Of a DNA stretch of 64,000 nt, positions 21,119-33,572 are shown piece after piece (positions within the stretch are counted from its first letter, which is position 1; each line of letters starts with the position of its first letter). The position numbers were made by a program, and so were the translations under genes. Source of the stretch: Adiantum capillus-veneris (Eukaryota; Streptophyta; Polypodiopsida; Polypodiales; Pteridaceae); contig CM043957.1 in assembly GCA_014529385.2 (NCBI GenBank), positions 85,439,881 to 85,503,880 of the forward strand, written 5' to 3'. The notes under the pieces are model-generated. The model searched no databases, had not been told where the DNA came from, and was given only the letters and a program-made list of their open reading frames with translations.

Positions 21119-24100
21119 TCAGTCCACAAAGGGGAGTAAGCCCAAAGCTTTGCGGAAAGCTTCAAGCTTCTCACGAGACAATGCCTTTGTGAAAAGATCT
21201 GCAAGGTTGTCCTGTGTTGGCACATAAGCCAAGTTGATCTCTCCTGCTGAGAGCCTCTCCCTGACATAGTGGTAATGCACCTCAATGTGCTTTGTGCGAG
21301 CATAAAAAACTGGGTTCCTCGCAATTGCCAATGCGGTCTGACTGTCAGTGTAGATAGTTTTGGCAGTGTCCTGTCCAACACCCAAATCAGCCATAAGGCG
21401 TCTGAGCCATACACACTCAACCGTAGCTGTGAAGACTGCCCTGTACTCAACCTCACAACTCGAAGTGGCCACAGTAGGTTTCTTCTTGCTCAACCATGAT
21501 ATACATGAACTGCCAAGCATGAAACAAAAACCACTTGTGGACACTCTCGTGTCAAAACAACCAGCCCAATCTGACTCCGAAAAAGCATCTAAGTCTGGCG
21601 GCAATGATCCCCCCTTGGGATAAAACAAGCCAAGATGTAAAGTGCCACTAAGGTAGCGAAAAATCCTCTTGACAGCCTGCCAATGCTTAGACCCTGGGCT
21701 ATGCATAAATCTGTTGACCTGTGAGACTGCAAACTGAATATCCAGCCTCGTGTTGCATACATAAATGAGGCAGTTAACAGCAGTTTGGTAAAGAGTGACA
21801 TCAGCAGGATCACCAGCATCATGTAGACTCAACTTCAAACCTGTTTCCATGGGAGTGGCAATAGGTTTGCAATCCTCAAGTCCAAACTTACATAGCAATC
21901 TCTCTATGTAACTTTTCTGACACAAGGCAATACCACCATCACACTGCTTAAACTGTATACCCAAGTAATGATGCAACAGCCCCAAATCTTTCATCTTGAA
22001 AGTAGCATTCAAATCATCCTTAAATTAAGCAATATGTCTCTCATTTGGTCCAGTGATCAGCAAATCATCGACATGAAGAACCACAATGAGAAGTACATCA
22101 CCCTCACGCTTTACATACAATGTGCTTTCTGTTGGACTGTTACGAAAGCCTTGTTTGACCAAATGAGTGTCATCTTTCTCATACCAAGCACGAGGAGATT
22201 GCTTCAACCCATACAAAGCCTTGTTACATTTGCACACTTTGTCCTCTTGTCCTTTTATGACAAAACCGCGAGGCTGCGTTACATAAACTTCCTCAAATAT
22301 GTCACCATTCAAGAAAGAAGTAACAATGTCTGATTGATGTACATCCCAACCAAAATGAGCTGCCAATGCACATAGAAAACACACAGTAGTCATACGACAA
22401 GTGGGAGCAAAAGTCTCTTCATAATCTATGCCTTTTTGTTGTGCATAACCCTTTGCAACAAGTCGAGCCTTATGGCGATCGATCTCACCATCTGGCTTGC
22501 GTTTCAACTTGTAAACCCACTTCGTACCAATGGCCTTTTTGCTAGGAGGCAAATCACATAAAGTCCATGTGTCATTTTCTATAAGTGCATCATATTCTGA
22601 TTGCATGGCAGCCATCCAATTTTCTGAATTCTGTGCTTCATCACAAGACAGAGGCTCCTCGACATCATGTAAACTAGACACAGCCAAAGCATAACAATTT
22701 GATGCATAAGATGCATGGCGAGAGCCTGAACGAGTACGACTAGACATAGGTGCATCCAATTTACTGTCACGCAAAGTGTACACCAGCCATTTTGGCATAC
22801 CTCTAGCCTGCTCATTTTCAGCCCTTTCCTCATCAAGTACATCATGTACATCTGCATCAGTAATAGGCTGATCTAAAACATTTTCAGAAACCCCCATAGG
22901 CTGTACATTTGCCTCATTGGAACTTACATTCGTATTTCCACCACTGAAAAGAGGCAACAAAGTGTCATAAATGTCCTGTGAGCTTACATTACTGTCTCTA
23001 GTACATGACAACAAGGGCTGAACAGAATCTTCCACAAACACTACATCCCGAGAAACCAGAATACGTTTTGTTTGCGGATGATACAACCTGTAACCTTTGC
23101 TTTCAGCACTATAACCAACAAAAATACATTTGACAGCCTTATCATCCAATTTTCTACGTTGCACTTGTGGCACCAAAGCATATGCCAAACAGCCAAAAAC
23201 ACGCATGTGCTCAATAGAAGGCTTTCTATCATGCCATGCTTCATATGGAGTAATAGACTGCAAAGCTTTCGTAGGACACCTGTTAAGTACATAAGTGGAA
23301 CACATGATGGCCTCAAGCCAAAAAGAATGTGGTAAAGCTTGACTTTTGACCATACATCATGCCATTTCCGTCAGTGACCTATTTTTCCTCTCAGCAACAC
23401 CATTTTGCTGAGGCATATAAGGCATTGTACATTGGTGTTTTATCCCACGACTAGCCAGAAATGCATTAAATTCATGAGACATATACTCCCCCCCTCGATC
23501 GGAACGAAGGGTGCCCATAGTACATTTCGAGACATTTTCAACCATAGCCAGAAATTGTTTGAAGCACATAAAAACTTCGGACTTCGCTTTAAGCGGAAAT
23601 ACCCATGCATGCCTGGAGTAATCATCAATGAAAGTCACGAAGTACAGGTAATTGCCCAAGGACGGAGTTTGCATGGGCCCACAAACATCACTATGCACAA
23701 GCTGCAACCTGCATGTGGCCCGAACTGAACCATCCTTTGGAAATTTAGAACGCTGCATCTTACCCAAAATACAACCTTCACAAACATGTTTGACAGGTGC
23801 TTCAAGAGGTGGCAAAGAAGCAACCATATCAGATTTCTACAAACGCAGCGAACTAGCAAAATTCAGATGACCAAAACGTGCATGCCAAAGTTTTGCATCT
23901 GAAATAACCCTTGAATCTGCAACAGCATTTGCAAAATTTTGTCCACACTTGTCATACAAAGTGAGCTTATACAGCCCACGACACAAAAGCCCAGATGCAA
24001 CAATTTCATCACCAAAACTGAGATCATGAACTGTACATCTGTCATCCACAAATTTGACTACAAGTCCAAGTCTAGCAAGTGCGGATACAGACAAGAGATT

Positions 24101-24868
24101 CTTCTTGATCCCAGGTACATAAAGTGCATCAACAAGTGTGAAGGAACTGCCATTAGCAGCAGTGAGCACAATCTTTCCAACTCCCTAAACTGGATAAGAG
24201 GCGTTGTTGGCACAAGTGACTGAATTCCCATGAGGGACAGACTCGAGAGAGGTAAACAATTCACGATGTGAGGTAATGTGCTTTGTAGCACCACTGTCGA
24301 AATACCACACATGTGAATCTGCAGCAACTGACAAGCATGCATTATGGACAGCAGGATTGTAAGTGCACTCTAAGCTAAAAGCCCATTCTGCATCAACATC
24401 AGCAACACAGTCTCCTTTCACAGAAGACTCAACAATGGCTGCATTTGTAGTGGAACCAGCATTTGCAGTGGAACCACCCTCTTTCTTCTTAGCCTCTTTG
24501 GCGTTCAACTTAGGACACGACTTGATCAAGTGATCATTGGCTTTACAATAATGGCAACGCATCTTCTTTTTTCCCTTATCACCAGAATTTCCAGACGAAT
24601 TTCTGCCAGCAGAAGCATTAGGAACATAATTTTTGCCACTCGCAGCAGAACCATAAGAAGTGGCTACATTGCTGTTACCACCCTTTCTTTGAGAAGAAAT
24701 AAAAGCCTGTTCAACTGCACGCTGTCTAGTCCTGTTTTTTCTGGACAGTGACTCTTGCAACAGTAAGAGCCTGCGCATCCTTAACATCCCAACGAGCTTG
24801 TTCTGCCGTAGGCAAAACAACTCTAACAGCTGCAATCCTTGCAGCAAGACCTGGAACATGCTCAACAT
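21119..24868 (-). pseudogene. Copia Gag-Pol polyprotein with four nonsense codons
   Basis: Order along the minus strand: zinc knuckle CHYCKANDHLIKSC; protease WYFDSGATKHIT; a pre-integrase block (LWHARFGHLN) and CEGCILGKMQR; integrase core with HSDVCGP, RSDRGGEY and ERKNRSL (D, D, E); RT with KARLVAKGYAQQKGIDYEET and LHVDDLLI (the YVDD-type site reads HVDD); RNase H with EVEYRAVFTATVECVWLRRL and YTDSQTALAIARNP. All five segments share one frame. Stops are at 24185-24187 (TAG), 23837-23839 (TAG), 23357-23359 (TGA) and 22025-22027 (TAA). Each fits a single C-to-T change in CAG, CGA or CAA. It is inactive as it stands but decayed little. Confidence 0.85.
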
Positions 24869-25040
24869 CGTCTACATCCTCAGAACCAGGACGTACATCA
24901 ATGCCCTGCACAATGTTCTAGACACCTTTTTACACAAGAACATGTTGCATCATATAAGCCCACATAGGGTAGTTGTCCCCATCCAACCTGTCCTCAGCAA
25001 CAAACATCTTGAACACATCTGTGTTGTTGTTGTCATCCAT
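24730..25040 (-). pseudogene. Copia Gag N-terminus
   Basis: ATG at 25040-25038 opens MDDNNNTDVFKMFVAEDRLD, then DNYPMWAYMMQHVLV, the usual start of copia Gag. Stops follow, then the same frame gives a block ending WDVKDAQALTVARVTVQKK. That block normally precedes several more helices. Near 24730 the frame shifts into the zinc-knuckle frame, so a Gag segment is deleted here. Confidence 0.7.
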
Positions 25041-26394
25041 GGTAAATGTTGCACCTGATGTGAAAACTGTCCGAAAATAGGAGAAATGGAGCGGGAACAA
25101 CCTGTGTTATATAGCACAAACCGTAGAAGACTATAAGGCACCTGTTATGCAGAAAACGGCACTGACAGAAATTCTGCACAAAATGACGAAATAGCATGTG
25201 CAGTACTGCCTATAGTGGAAACGGAGGTCGAAATGAGCCCAAATCAAAATTCTGAGCAGACCAAGAATCTCCTCTTCTTGATTGCAAAAAAAACGTCCTC
25301 CTCAGGAATGTTCAAAAATTGTGCCCCTTGGGCGTGTGAGTCCCCTCTTTTTTCTCTATTTTTGGACTCCCTCTTTCTATTTTTTAACACGAGATTGCAT
25401 GTACGTCAACCTTTCTATTCATGGCTTGAACTCCACCTTGTGTGACTGCCCCCCTTGGAGGGTTGTCACGGTGCTGTGACAACCCCTCATGGGTATCTCC
25501 TTCTCAATAAAAAGAAGGCGGCCTTTGAGCTGCTTGTGAACTTTCCCGCCATGTCAACACTATGCTTCCACATTGTTGACGGTTGTCACCACCACCGTCG
25601 ACTATGAACAAGAAGTTGTGCCACTGGCCACCATCATCCACGCTACGCGTAGAGCCGATGGGTTGCCAACGTCGAGTCCGACATGGCTCAAAGCTCCACG
25701 AGCTCTCTTTTCTCTTAGTTCTCTCTGGAGGGGTCAAGCTAGCATACAAATACCTCTCCCTTTGAGAGCCATGTTGCATATGTGGGATTACCCCCGCCAT
25801 GTGGCACTGCCTCATGAAGTTGACCTCCAAGATCTCCCAACTCACCACAAAAGCATTAGAAAAAAAAACATGTTTTCCCTCTCTTTATTGGTTTGCCATC
25901 TGGTGCTCAAGGGTCCACTGACCAAGCCATCAAATCCCCCTTGCAGACACGTCCCCAACTTTGTTCCCTGTAAGCACCACCCCATTTTGATCTCTCTAGG
26001 CCCATCAATCGAGCTGTCCAAAACTGATAAAATCCATCTGGTATCACCTGGCTACGACTGTCGCTCACCGACTTCAACCTTTTGCACCTTGCCCGTTCGA
26101 CCTTCGTTTCACATGCCGTCAACTCCCAAGGCCTTCCTATGCCACATAGAACTCATAAAAATCCATGGTGAGGGTGCAAAACCTTTAGATGGCACATTAA
26201 TTGAGGCGATCAATCTGGTATAGATTTGGCCCCGATGACACTTAAACTGACAGTATCTTGGCAACCAAAACTTTGATTTCCAATCTAAAAAGACCGACAT
26301 GCTCCATAGATGAGCACTTCAGGCCCATGCACTTACTTCACCCCTCATACCTCATCTGCAGTTGCCCAATCCACAATAGATCTCCAAACCACTC
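25041..26394. other. Spacer between copia and LARD
   Basis: The first ~150 bases may be copia leader. A 216-codon plus frame (25573-26223) has no recognisable domain and a composition rich in Pro, His and Ser. I do not support it as a gene. A 10 bp hairpin lies at 25460-25485. Confidence 0.4.
25460..25485. repeat. Perfect 10 bp inverted repeat
   Basis: gggttgtcac, six-base loop, gtgacaaccc. AATAAA follows about 20 bases later. Function unknown. Confidence 0.55.
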
Positions 26395-27347
26395 TATTGG
26401 AGGCTCGCCATAGCATAGGCAATCTCCCACAAATCTATCAATCCGGAGAGAGAGAGAGAGCATGACCCGGATAGGGCTTACAGGCATCACACAAAGAATG
26501 TGCGAGAGCGTCATCGGATGCAAAGATTGAGAGGATTCAAGAGCGTGCATCCTCCAATGCAAATAGAAATCATCCCAAATCAACTAATGCTAATCGCACA
26601 TCAAGCATCAATTCAAGCAATCATCTACACACATCAAGCAACGAAGTGAAACACACTAATCTTGGAATCTCTCAAGCACAGCTCTAATTACATGCATTGA
26701 CGATTAAGCACACAAGATTGCATTCAAGTCGGCCACCCCAACCATGCCCATCATGGTGTCCAAATCAAGTCACACATAATCAAATTAAGCTCAAGGATTC
26801 TTAAACCTACACACACACAAGCACACCATTAGAGGACAACTCTAATCCCTCAATCACGAGTACGCCCACTCCGCTTAATCGAGAGAGTTAGATAAGGACT
26901 CACTAATCGGAGTAGCTTAGCATAAGTAAGAGCTAGATTAGAGAAGATCAACACTTCAAAACAATGAAGGAAAGTAGATAAACATGATTGACAACATAAT
27001 GAAGACTAGATTAATTAAGAGAGGATTACACTAATTACATGTGATTAGCACTAGCCTTCTACGCATGGGCATTAAGCTCAAAGGCTAGGCCATCAAGACC
27101 TACTCTAGAAAGAGAGTTCTCAAAAGGACCACTCAAGAATGACCTCTCATTAAGCATAGGGCTCTTTTATAGCTTTGGGCCTCAAACCCTTCAACTATGG
27201 GATAAAGTGAACTCTCTAGCCTAAACTCATACAACTTTGGAACTCCTAAATGAGCCCAAGCCCTATACAATGGAAAGTAAATATTGTGCACTATGGCACA
27301 TCCACAGCTTGGTGCATAATTGGTGTAGTCGTTAGCCGCTACTAACA
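26395..27347 (-). repeat. LARD 3' LTR
   Basis: 953 bp; on the minus strand it begins TGTTAG and ends CCAATA (CCAACA in the partner). Its first ~750 plus-strand bases match 31647-32398 nearly base for base. Confidence 0.8.
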
Positions 27348-27358
27348 TTCCCCCCTTC
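27348..27358 (-). other. LARD polypurine tract
   Basis: Minus strand reads aaggggggaa immediately before the LTR start TGTTAG. Confidence 0.7.
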
Positions 27359-28793
27359 CTAATTTGGCGCACGTCCTCGTGCGCCGGTGAAGCAAGACAC
27401 GGTGACATGGTAGAAAGCAAGTCCATGGAAGAAATGTTATGCTGCAAACATAAGAACAAGTAATGAGAACAAAGGCCACAAAGGATACAAAACATGAAGT
27501 ACAATGAGAAATCATGCAAAGCGAGTTTTTGCTTCTAAAAGATGGGTCAATCATACTCAAAAACTAGACAACATAAAGCAAAAAAAACACCTAAACTATT
27601 GTGAAGATTAAACCACTTGAAATTTCAGTTTTATGCATGAAACACAAGCAATCAATTATGACCCTAGGCTAATGCAAGTTTATAAACCTACTAGCCTTAA
27701 AACTATGTGATAAATCTTAATAAATCATTCAAATCTATCATGTCTATGGGCTATAAAAAAACTCTTAATCTATTAGTACATTGTCAAGGCTTTTTTGAAG
27801 CTCATGGAAGTTATAATTTAGTCATTCATGGAAAAATTAAAGCACAATCACAAGGCTACCACCCCAAGGCAAGTCTAGGTGCGACTCTCAGCTCCTTGAA
27901 CCCTCAAGAAGGTGTTACAAAAGCCTACTAGCTTACCAAGGCGACGGCTAACCCCTATCAACCCAGGGCATCGGTTTAGGGCCTTGACCAAGCGAGCCAA
28001 GGTGATTCCCCTCGCCTACCAAGTGCCAATAAGGCGCTAGGCCTCACAAAGACACATCATAACATAGAATTTTTATTTTCATGTGCCTTAGTAGCATTTT
28101 TGCTACTTTTTTGAACACTTATTTGCTTCATGATTCATTTTTTAGCACATTTTTTATTGCTTCCAACTTGAGATGCTAATGGCAATTGGACTAAAGGACT
28201 AAAGCCTAATCATAGCCCTACGTCATGTTAAAAATGAATGGAGTATTAAGACTATCACTAAGAATCTAGAACTAGCAAGAAATGAACCTACATTAACCTA
28301 AGGTCAAGGCCAATTACCTATGATTAGCACACATAAAACCTAATTTTTTGATGAGTTAATTTTCACAAAGCAAAGCATTGAAACTTTAAAATGCCTAGCT
28401 TTCGAACATGAAAAAACCATAGCTTAGAAGCAATCTTTCACTTAAGCCAAGCATAGAGAATGAAGAGATGAGAAAGAGCAACATCATGGAAGGATTACAC
28501 CTATTCATGCTCTTTGTGCATCCTTGAGCAAGCATCCTTTGTGTAGAGAAGTCTCTTAATCTTTTTATTTGCAAAAGAAACTTTTTGAAGCTAAGTGTAA
28601 ACACAAGCTACAAAAGCCAATTATTGAAATCCAAAAGCACACAAAAAACATTAATGAAAACCTAAAGCTAGGGTCTTGCATACCCGAATTTGCCAAAGGG
28701 AAAAAAACCCAAGGGAAAAAATGCCTTTGGTTATGAACATGATGCTCTAAAGTAGCAAATTTATGCATACATAACAACAATGAGAGATAAAAT

Positions 28794-29200
28794 ATGCTTC
28801 TTCATAAGCAAATTTCTCATGCATGATTCAAAAGTTGATTAATTTCTAGCTCAATGAAATATGGAGTTTAAACAAGCCAAGAGCTGAAAATAATGCAACT
28901 TTAAGAAGTGAAGTGGCTCTTCAAAGCCAAATTTATCATTTCAAAGCTTTTTAAAAGTTGGCTAACAACTAGCTCACATGAAATTTTCAATTGTAAGAGC
29001 AATCTATGAGCTAGAGATGACTTCAACTTGATGAAATGAAAATGAATGGCTCTCACTAGCCAAATTATGTACTTGAAAGCTCAAAAAGTTTGGGTAAATA
29101 CTAGCTCAAATGAAAAAAAATTAACTTTTTACCAAGCTATGGGCTAGCATTACAACTTTAATCCAAACATTTGGAATGGCTCTAATTAGCCAAATTTTGC
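28794..29200. repeat. Diverged tandem repeat, unit 118-133 bp
   Basis: Units recognised by tggctct...agccaaatt followed by ctagctca...atgaaa. Marker positions 28914, 29047 and 29177, with a weaker first unit at about 28796. Confidence 0.65.
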
Positions 29201-30504
29201 AATAGATTGCAATGATGACCCCTTCTTGGATCATTTGGAATCACACACCTACCACATCCCTTCAAAATAAAGCTCAATCATTAGTGCTTCTAAGCATTTG
29301 AACATCCAATACAAGCACTGAAAATACATGATCAACCACAACCCAAATTTCAATGACACCCATGGTCATACAAATAAGCTTCATTTTAGTACTTTCCAAT
29401 TATTATTTTTATGTTCAAGCACAAAATTGTACATGCAATGTTAAGTTTTAGCACAAAGTACGACCAAGCAATCACAACTCATCATTTAGTGCAACTCTCA
29501 CATGAAGCTCACATGCATGTTAAATAGAGCTTGCCATATTTTTAGTGCAAATGATAATTTCAATCAAGCCAAGCACTAGAAGAATGCTCAATCACAAGCC
29601 TAAAATTTTACTACCCTCTCCTAGTCATTCAAGAAACCTAGTTTAGTGCTATGCCATGATTTTTGCATACATCTTAAGCACTAAAAAAGTATCGAGCAAT
29701 GCCGAATTTAAATTTTCCATGCACACCCTCGATGATCACATCTAACTAGCACTCGTACGGCATGCATAGCAAGGGAAAAAGAAGAGCATAAGATGAAGTG
29801 AATTGAAGCTCCCTCGAAGCATCAAAACCTTGTTTTGTATCATTGGCCACCATCCCTTAAAAAAAAGATCATTGATTAGTGCATGAGGAAGTTTTTATTC
29901 AACCCAAACTTCAAAATCTATCACATTCCCTCACAACTTGGAAATTTTTATGTAGCTTTACAAACAATTGCTCACCCATTGCACAATAAATCAATGCATT
30001 TGCTTCTCATGCTCTCATGTAGCATATTTTGACATTGGAAGCGAGAAAATAGAGACAAGGAGGCATTTGATCAAATAGACCCAAATGATTAGCTCATGCC
30101 CAAATGCATTGTGTAGCATACATAACAAAAATAGTGTCACCTCCTCAAATGATCATTATTTGTTGGATCATCTAATGTATGGAGCTTTTGACCCTATTTT
30201 GTGAGTCCTCAATGTCAACAGACGATTTTAATATCAACTGTGCCCATGAAGGGAGTGGGGTGATCGGTGTGGGAATATGTGTGAGAAGCAAAGAAAGAAA
30301 GGAAAAAAAAACGTTTTTTTACTTTTTTAAAAAAATTGAATTTTTTTTTTTAAGGCCTTTTAAATTCGGACGCCCATGCAAATCAAATTTTGTTTTCTTG
30401 TGCTTTCACACTCTTTTTATTATCTTTGTTGACTTTGTTTCTCTTTCTCTCACCTAGATTCTTTCCCCACATGTCTTGTCTTTTGTTGACTTTACTCCCT
30501 TTCC

Positions 30505-30648
30505 ACACACCTAAAAATAAGCATGCACGTATGCTTGAGCCCCACACCCTTTGTTTGCTTGTGCACTACACTTTACACACACCTAAAAACAAGCATGCAC
30601 ATGTGCTTGAGCCCCACACTCTTTGTTTGCTTGTGCACTACACTTTAC
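30505..30648. repeat. 72 bp tandem duplication
   Basis: Two copies of a unit containing cacctaaaa and gcttgagccccacac, with only a few differences. The length is a multiple of three, which keeps a meaningless frame open. Confidence 0.8.
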
Positions 30649-31628
30649 ACACACCCAAATTGAGGATGACACACACCCCTCTTAAATAATGCACACACCT
30701 AAATCAAGTAAGTGCACACACACAAAAATTAGGTGCACAAATCCAATTTTTTTGCTCAATTAGCAACGAAATTAGGCCAATTCCTAATGTTTGCACATAC
30801 ATTTCTTGCAAAATCATCAATCTTCAAGCATTTAGATGTTCAATTTGACCATAAATCTTCTCATCAAAGTTATTTAAAATGGGCACACACATTCAAATCT
30901 TGCGCTAATTTTGGCAATTAGGGCTACTTCATGACCGGAATAGCCTCCCATACACATCAATTTAGTGATTTGCAGACACAATTTATGCAAAACTACCATT
31001 CCTCAAGCATCTAGGCATCCAATTTTATTCCAATTTCATCAAATTAGGCATAAATTCCATCAATTAGGCACACACACCTAATTTTAGCAATGATTTAGCT
31101 ACTCAATGGATCAACTTAATCAATCAAAAATTGAATGGAGTAGGTCAATCCACTTACAATTGATTGCATCCAAGCTAAACCTTGCTCCACACGACGATTC
31201 CATCATGCACACACATGTGTGCAACTCCAATTCGGTCCAAAATTGATCAAAAAATTGACCAAAATCAACACTCAATCACATGATTAGGCATAGATTAGAG
31301 CAATTAAGAGTGATGATCCTCTCAATTAAGGGGATTTAGCATACATTCCAAATCAAAATTAGTGGTTAGGTTAGCACAATTAGCATGAAATTAGCATGAA
31401 ATTAGCACGAAATTAGCATGAATGGGATGCGAAATTAGTGAAGGTTAGTGAAAAATTAGCAAAATCAAAAGAGAATTTAGGAGTTTTTGGTGTGAAGTGA
31501 CTCTATACACATCTAATTAAACCTAATTACACTACACACAAATCAAATCCTACCTAATTACAAGAAATCAGTAATCAAATTACTCTTATCTTTTGCAACC
31601 TCAACTCCACTAGCGTAGGCAACCCGTT

Positions 31629-31645
31629 CCCCGGCAACGGCGCCA
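31629..31645 (-). other. LARD primer-binding site
   Basis: Minus strand after the LTR end CCAACA: ttggcgccgttgccgggg. This is the form seen in many plant Athila/Tat-type gypsy elements, usually assigned to Asp-tRNA; the tRNA assignment is from memory. Confidence 0.7.
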
Positions 31646-31646
31646 A

Positions 31647-32398
31647 TGTTGGAGGCTCGCCATAGCATAGGCAATCTCCCACAAATCTATCAATCCGGAG
31701 AAAGAGAGCATGACCCGGCTAGGGCTTGGAGGCATCACACAAAGAATGTGCGAGAGCGTCATCGGATGCAAAGATTGAGAGGATTCAAGAGCGTGCATCC
31801 TCCAATGCAAATAGAAATCATCCCAAATCAACTAATGCTAATCGCACATCAAGCATCAATTCAAGCAATCATCTACACACATCAAGCAACGAAGTGAAAC
31901 ACACTAATCTTGGAATCTCTCAAGCACGGCTCTAATTACATGCATTGACGATTAAGCACACAAGATTGCATTCAAGTCGGCCACCCCAACCATGCCCATC
32001 ATGGTGTCCAAATCAAGTCACACATAATCAAATTAAGCTCAAGGATTCTTAAACCTACACACACACAAGCACACCATTAGAGGACAACTCTAATCCCTCA
32101 ATCACGAGTACGCCCACTCCGCTTAATCGAGAGAGTTAGATAAGGACTCACTAATCGGAGTAGCTTAGCATAAGTAAGATTTAGATTAGAGAAGATCAAC
32201 ACTTCAAAACAATGAAGGAAAGTAGATAAACATGATTGACAACATAATGAAGACTATATTAATTAAGAGAGGATTACACTAATTACATGTGATTAGCACT
32301 AGCCTTCTAAGCATGGGCATTAAGCTCAAAGGCTAGGCCATCAAGACCTACTCTAGAAAGAGAGTTCTCAAAAATACCACTCAAGAATGACCTCTCAT
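31647..32398 (-). repeat. LARD 5' LTR, truncated
   Basis: TGTTGGAGGCTC on the plus strand at 31647. Matches 26395 onward and stops at 32398. Confidence 0.8.
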
Positions 32399-32404
32399 TA
32401 AAAA

Positions 32405-33300
32405 ATGCCAACCAGGTTAGATAGCATGTCTTTAAGGCCAATGATGGGGGCTAGAGCTTTTGCAAAATGGGGCATAGATTTGGTTGGACCAATACAGCCA
32501 CCTGCTTGTAGAACTCAAGCTCAATATATCATTGTAGCTGCGGACTATTTGACCAAGTGGGGAGAGGCTAAGGCAACCAGGAAGAATGATGCTAGAACCA
32601 CATTTGCATTCTTGTATGAGAATGTATTCACAAGATATGGAATTTCAATAGAAATTGTCAGTGATAGAGGAACTCATTTCCTCAATGAGGTAATTGAGTA
32701 TCTGCTGAATGAATTTATGTTCATCCATAACAAATTCGCTCCATATCATCCACAAGCAAATGGACAAGCTGAGCACACAAATAAAATTCTTAGCTCGGTA
32801 TTGACTAAAGTGGTTAGTTCAGGATGAGGAAATGAACCTACATGCCGTTCTAAGGGCTTATCGAGTTTCATTCAAGACACATTTAAATGCTACACCCTTT
32901 GATCTTGTTTATGGTCTTGATGCCATACTACTGATAGAATTTCTATTGTCGACACTAAGGGTAGCTAAAGATATTGAGTGGACCAGACATGAATTGTCAG
33001 AGAGGCTTGAAGATTTAGAAAAGTTTGATGAACAAAGGCTAACAGATGTAGCTCACATCTATGCACAAAACAGAAGCAAAAATATTTTTTTGATTCACAT
33101 TAGTCACAAAAATCTTTAAAAAAGGGGACCTAGTTTTAGTTTATTCCCTTAAGCAACACATTCCCAAATTCAAGAAAAAGGGAAATGGACCGTGTATCAT
33201 TGAAGATGTATCCCCAAGTGGAGCAATTAAGTTGTCCACTATAAATGGTGAACCAATGGCTAACTAGATTAGTGGATTTCCATTAAAGAAGTACCATTAG
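32405..33300 (+). pseudogene. Ty3/gypsy integrase, C-terminal two thirds
   Basis: The core is readable: KWGIDLVGPI (first Asp), IVSDRGTHFLNEVIEYLL (second Asp), PYHPQANGQAEHTNKIL (Glu). The C-terminal region continues in a shifted frame: LRAYRVSFKTHLNATPFDLV, GLDAILLIEFLLSTLRVAKD, RHELSERLEDLEKFDEQRL. It then enters KKGDLVLVYSLKQHIPKFKK and a stretch ending GEPMAN with a stop. The N-terminal zinc finger is missing. Frameshifts lie near 32825 and 33115. No chromodomain follows. Confidence 0.85.
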
Positions 33301-33572
33301 CCACTAGCCAATGATTTGCTAGAGAAAATGCATGCATCAATTAAGAGAAAGATTAAACGATAGCAAGTTATTGATGAAGCTCAAGAGGAAGCTCAACTTC
33401 AAGTACTCAAGAGGAAAGCTGCTTTCAAACATCAACAAACACCTATTCCCATCAACACTTTGGAACCAGATGAAAGACTACGGGAATCACAGAATGATGC
33501 AGTGTCAATAGATGATGAATGGTTGGATGGAATTAACCTTTGTATCACGGTACAACTGAACAGTCATAGCAC

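Larger units (their letters stand above)
20816..25040 (-). mobile_element. Ty1/copia retrotransposon, minus strand
   Basis: On the minus strand: Gag, protease, integrase, RT, RNase H, polypurine tract, 3' LTR, in copia order. The pol part is one continuous frame broken by four nonsense codons. No second LTR or Met-tRNA primer site was found to the right of 25040, so the 5' end is missing. A miniature relative with the same LTR lies at 60636-61757. Confidence 0.85.
27359..31628 (-). other. LARD non-coding interior
   Basis: About 4.3 kb, A/T-rich, with no credible ORF on either strand. It includes a short G/C-richer island (about 27850-28050, aaggcg-type motifs), a diverged tandem array (28794-29200), a 72 bp duplication (30505-30648), and short gaaattagcat repeats (31375-31440). 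Confidence 0.6.
26395..32398 (-). mobile_element. Non-coding LTR element (LARD-like), minus strand
   Basis: Two long direct repeats (26395-27347 and 31647-32398) flank a 4.3 kb interior. The interior has a primer site next to the right repeat and a polypurine tract next to the left one, both on the minus strand. No gag or pol motif could be found in any frame. This is the definition of a large retrotransposon derivative. The right (5') LTR is cut at 32398, where a gypsy integrase begins. Confidence 0.8.

Noticed and set aside
25573-26223. 216-codon ORF between copia and LARD
   Set aside because: No domain, no homologue among the repeats here, and an unusual composition; length alone is not enough.
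32398-32405. Target-site duplication at the LARD/gypsy boundary
   Set aside because: The LTR is truncated and the gypsy element starts mid-integrase, so no duplication can be defined.
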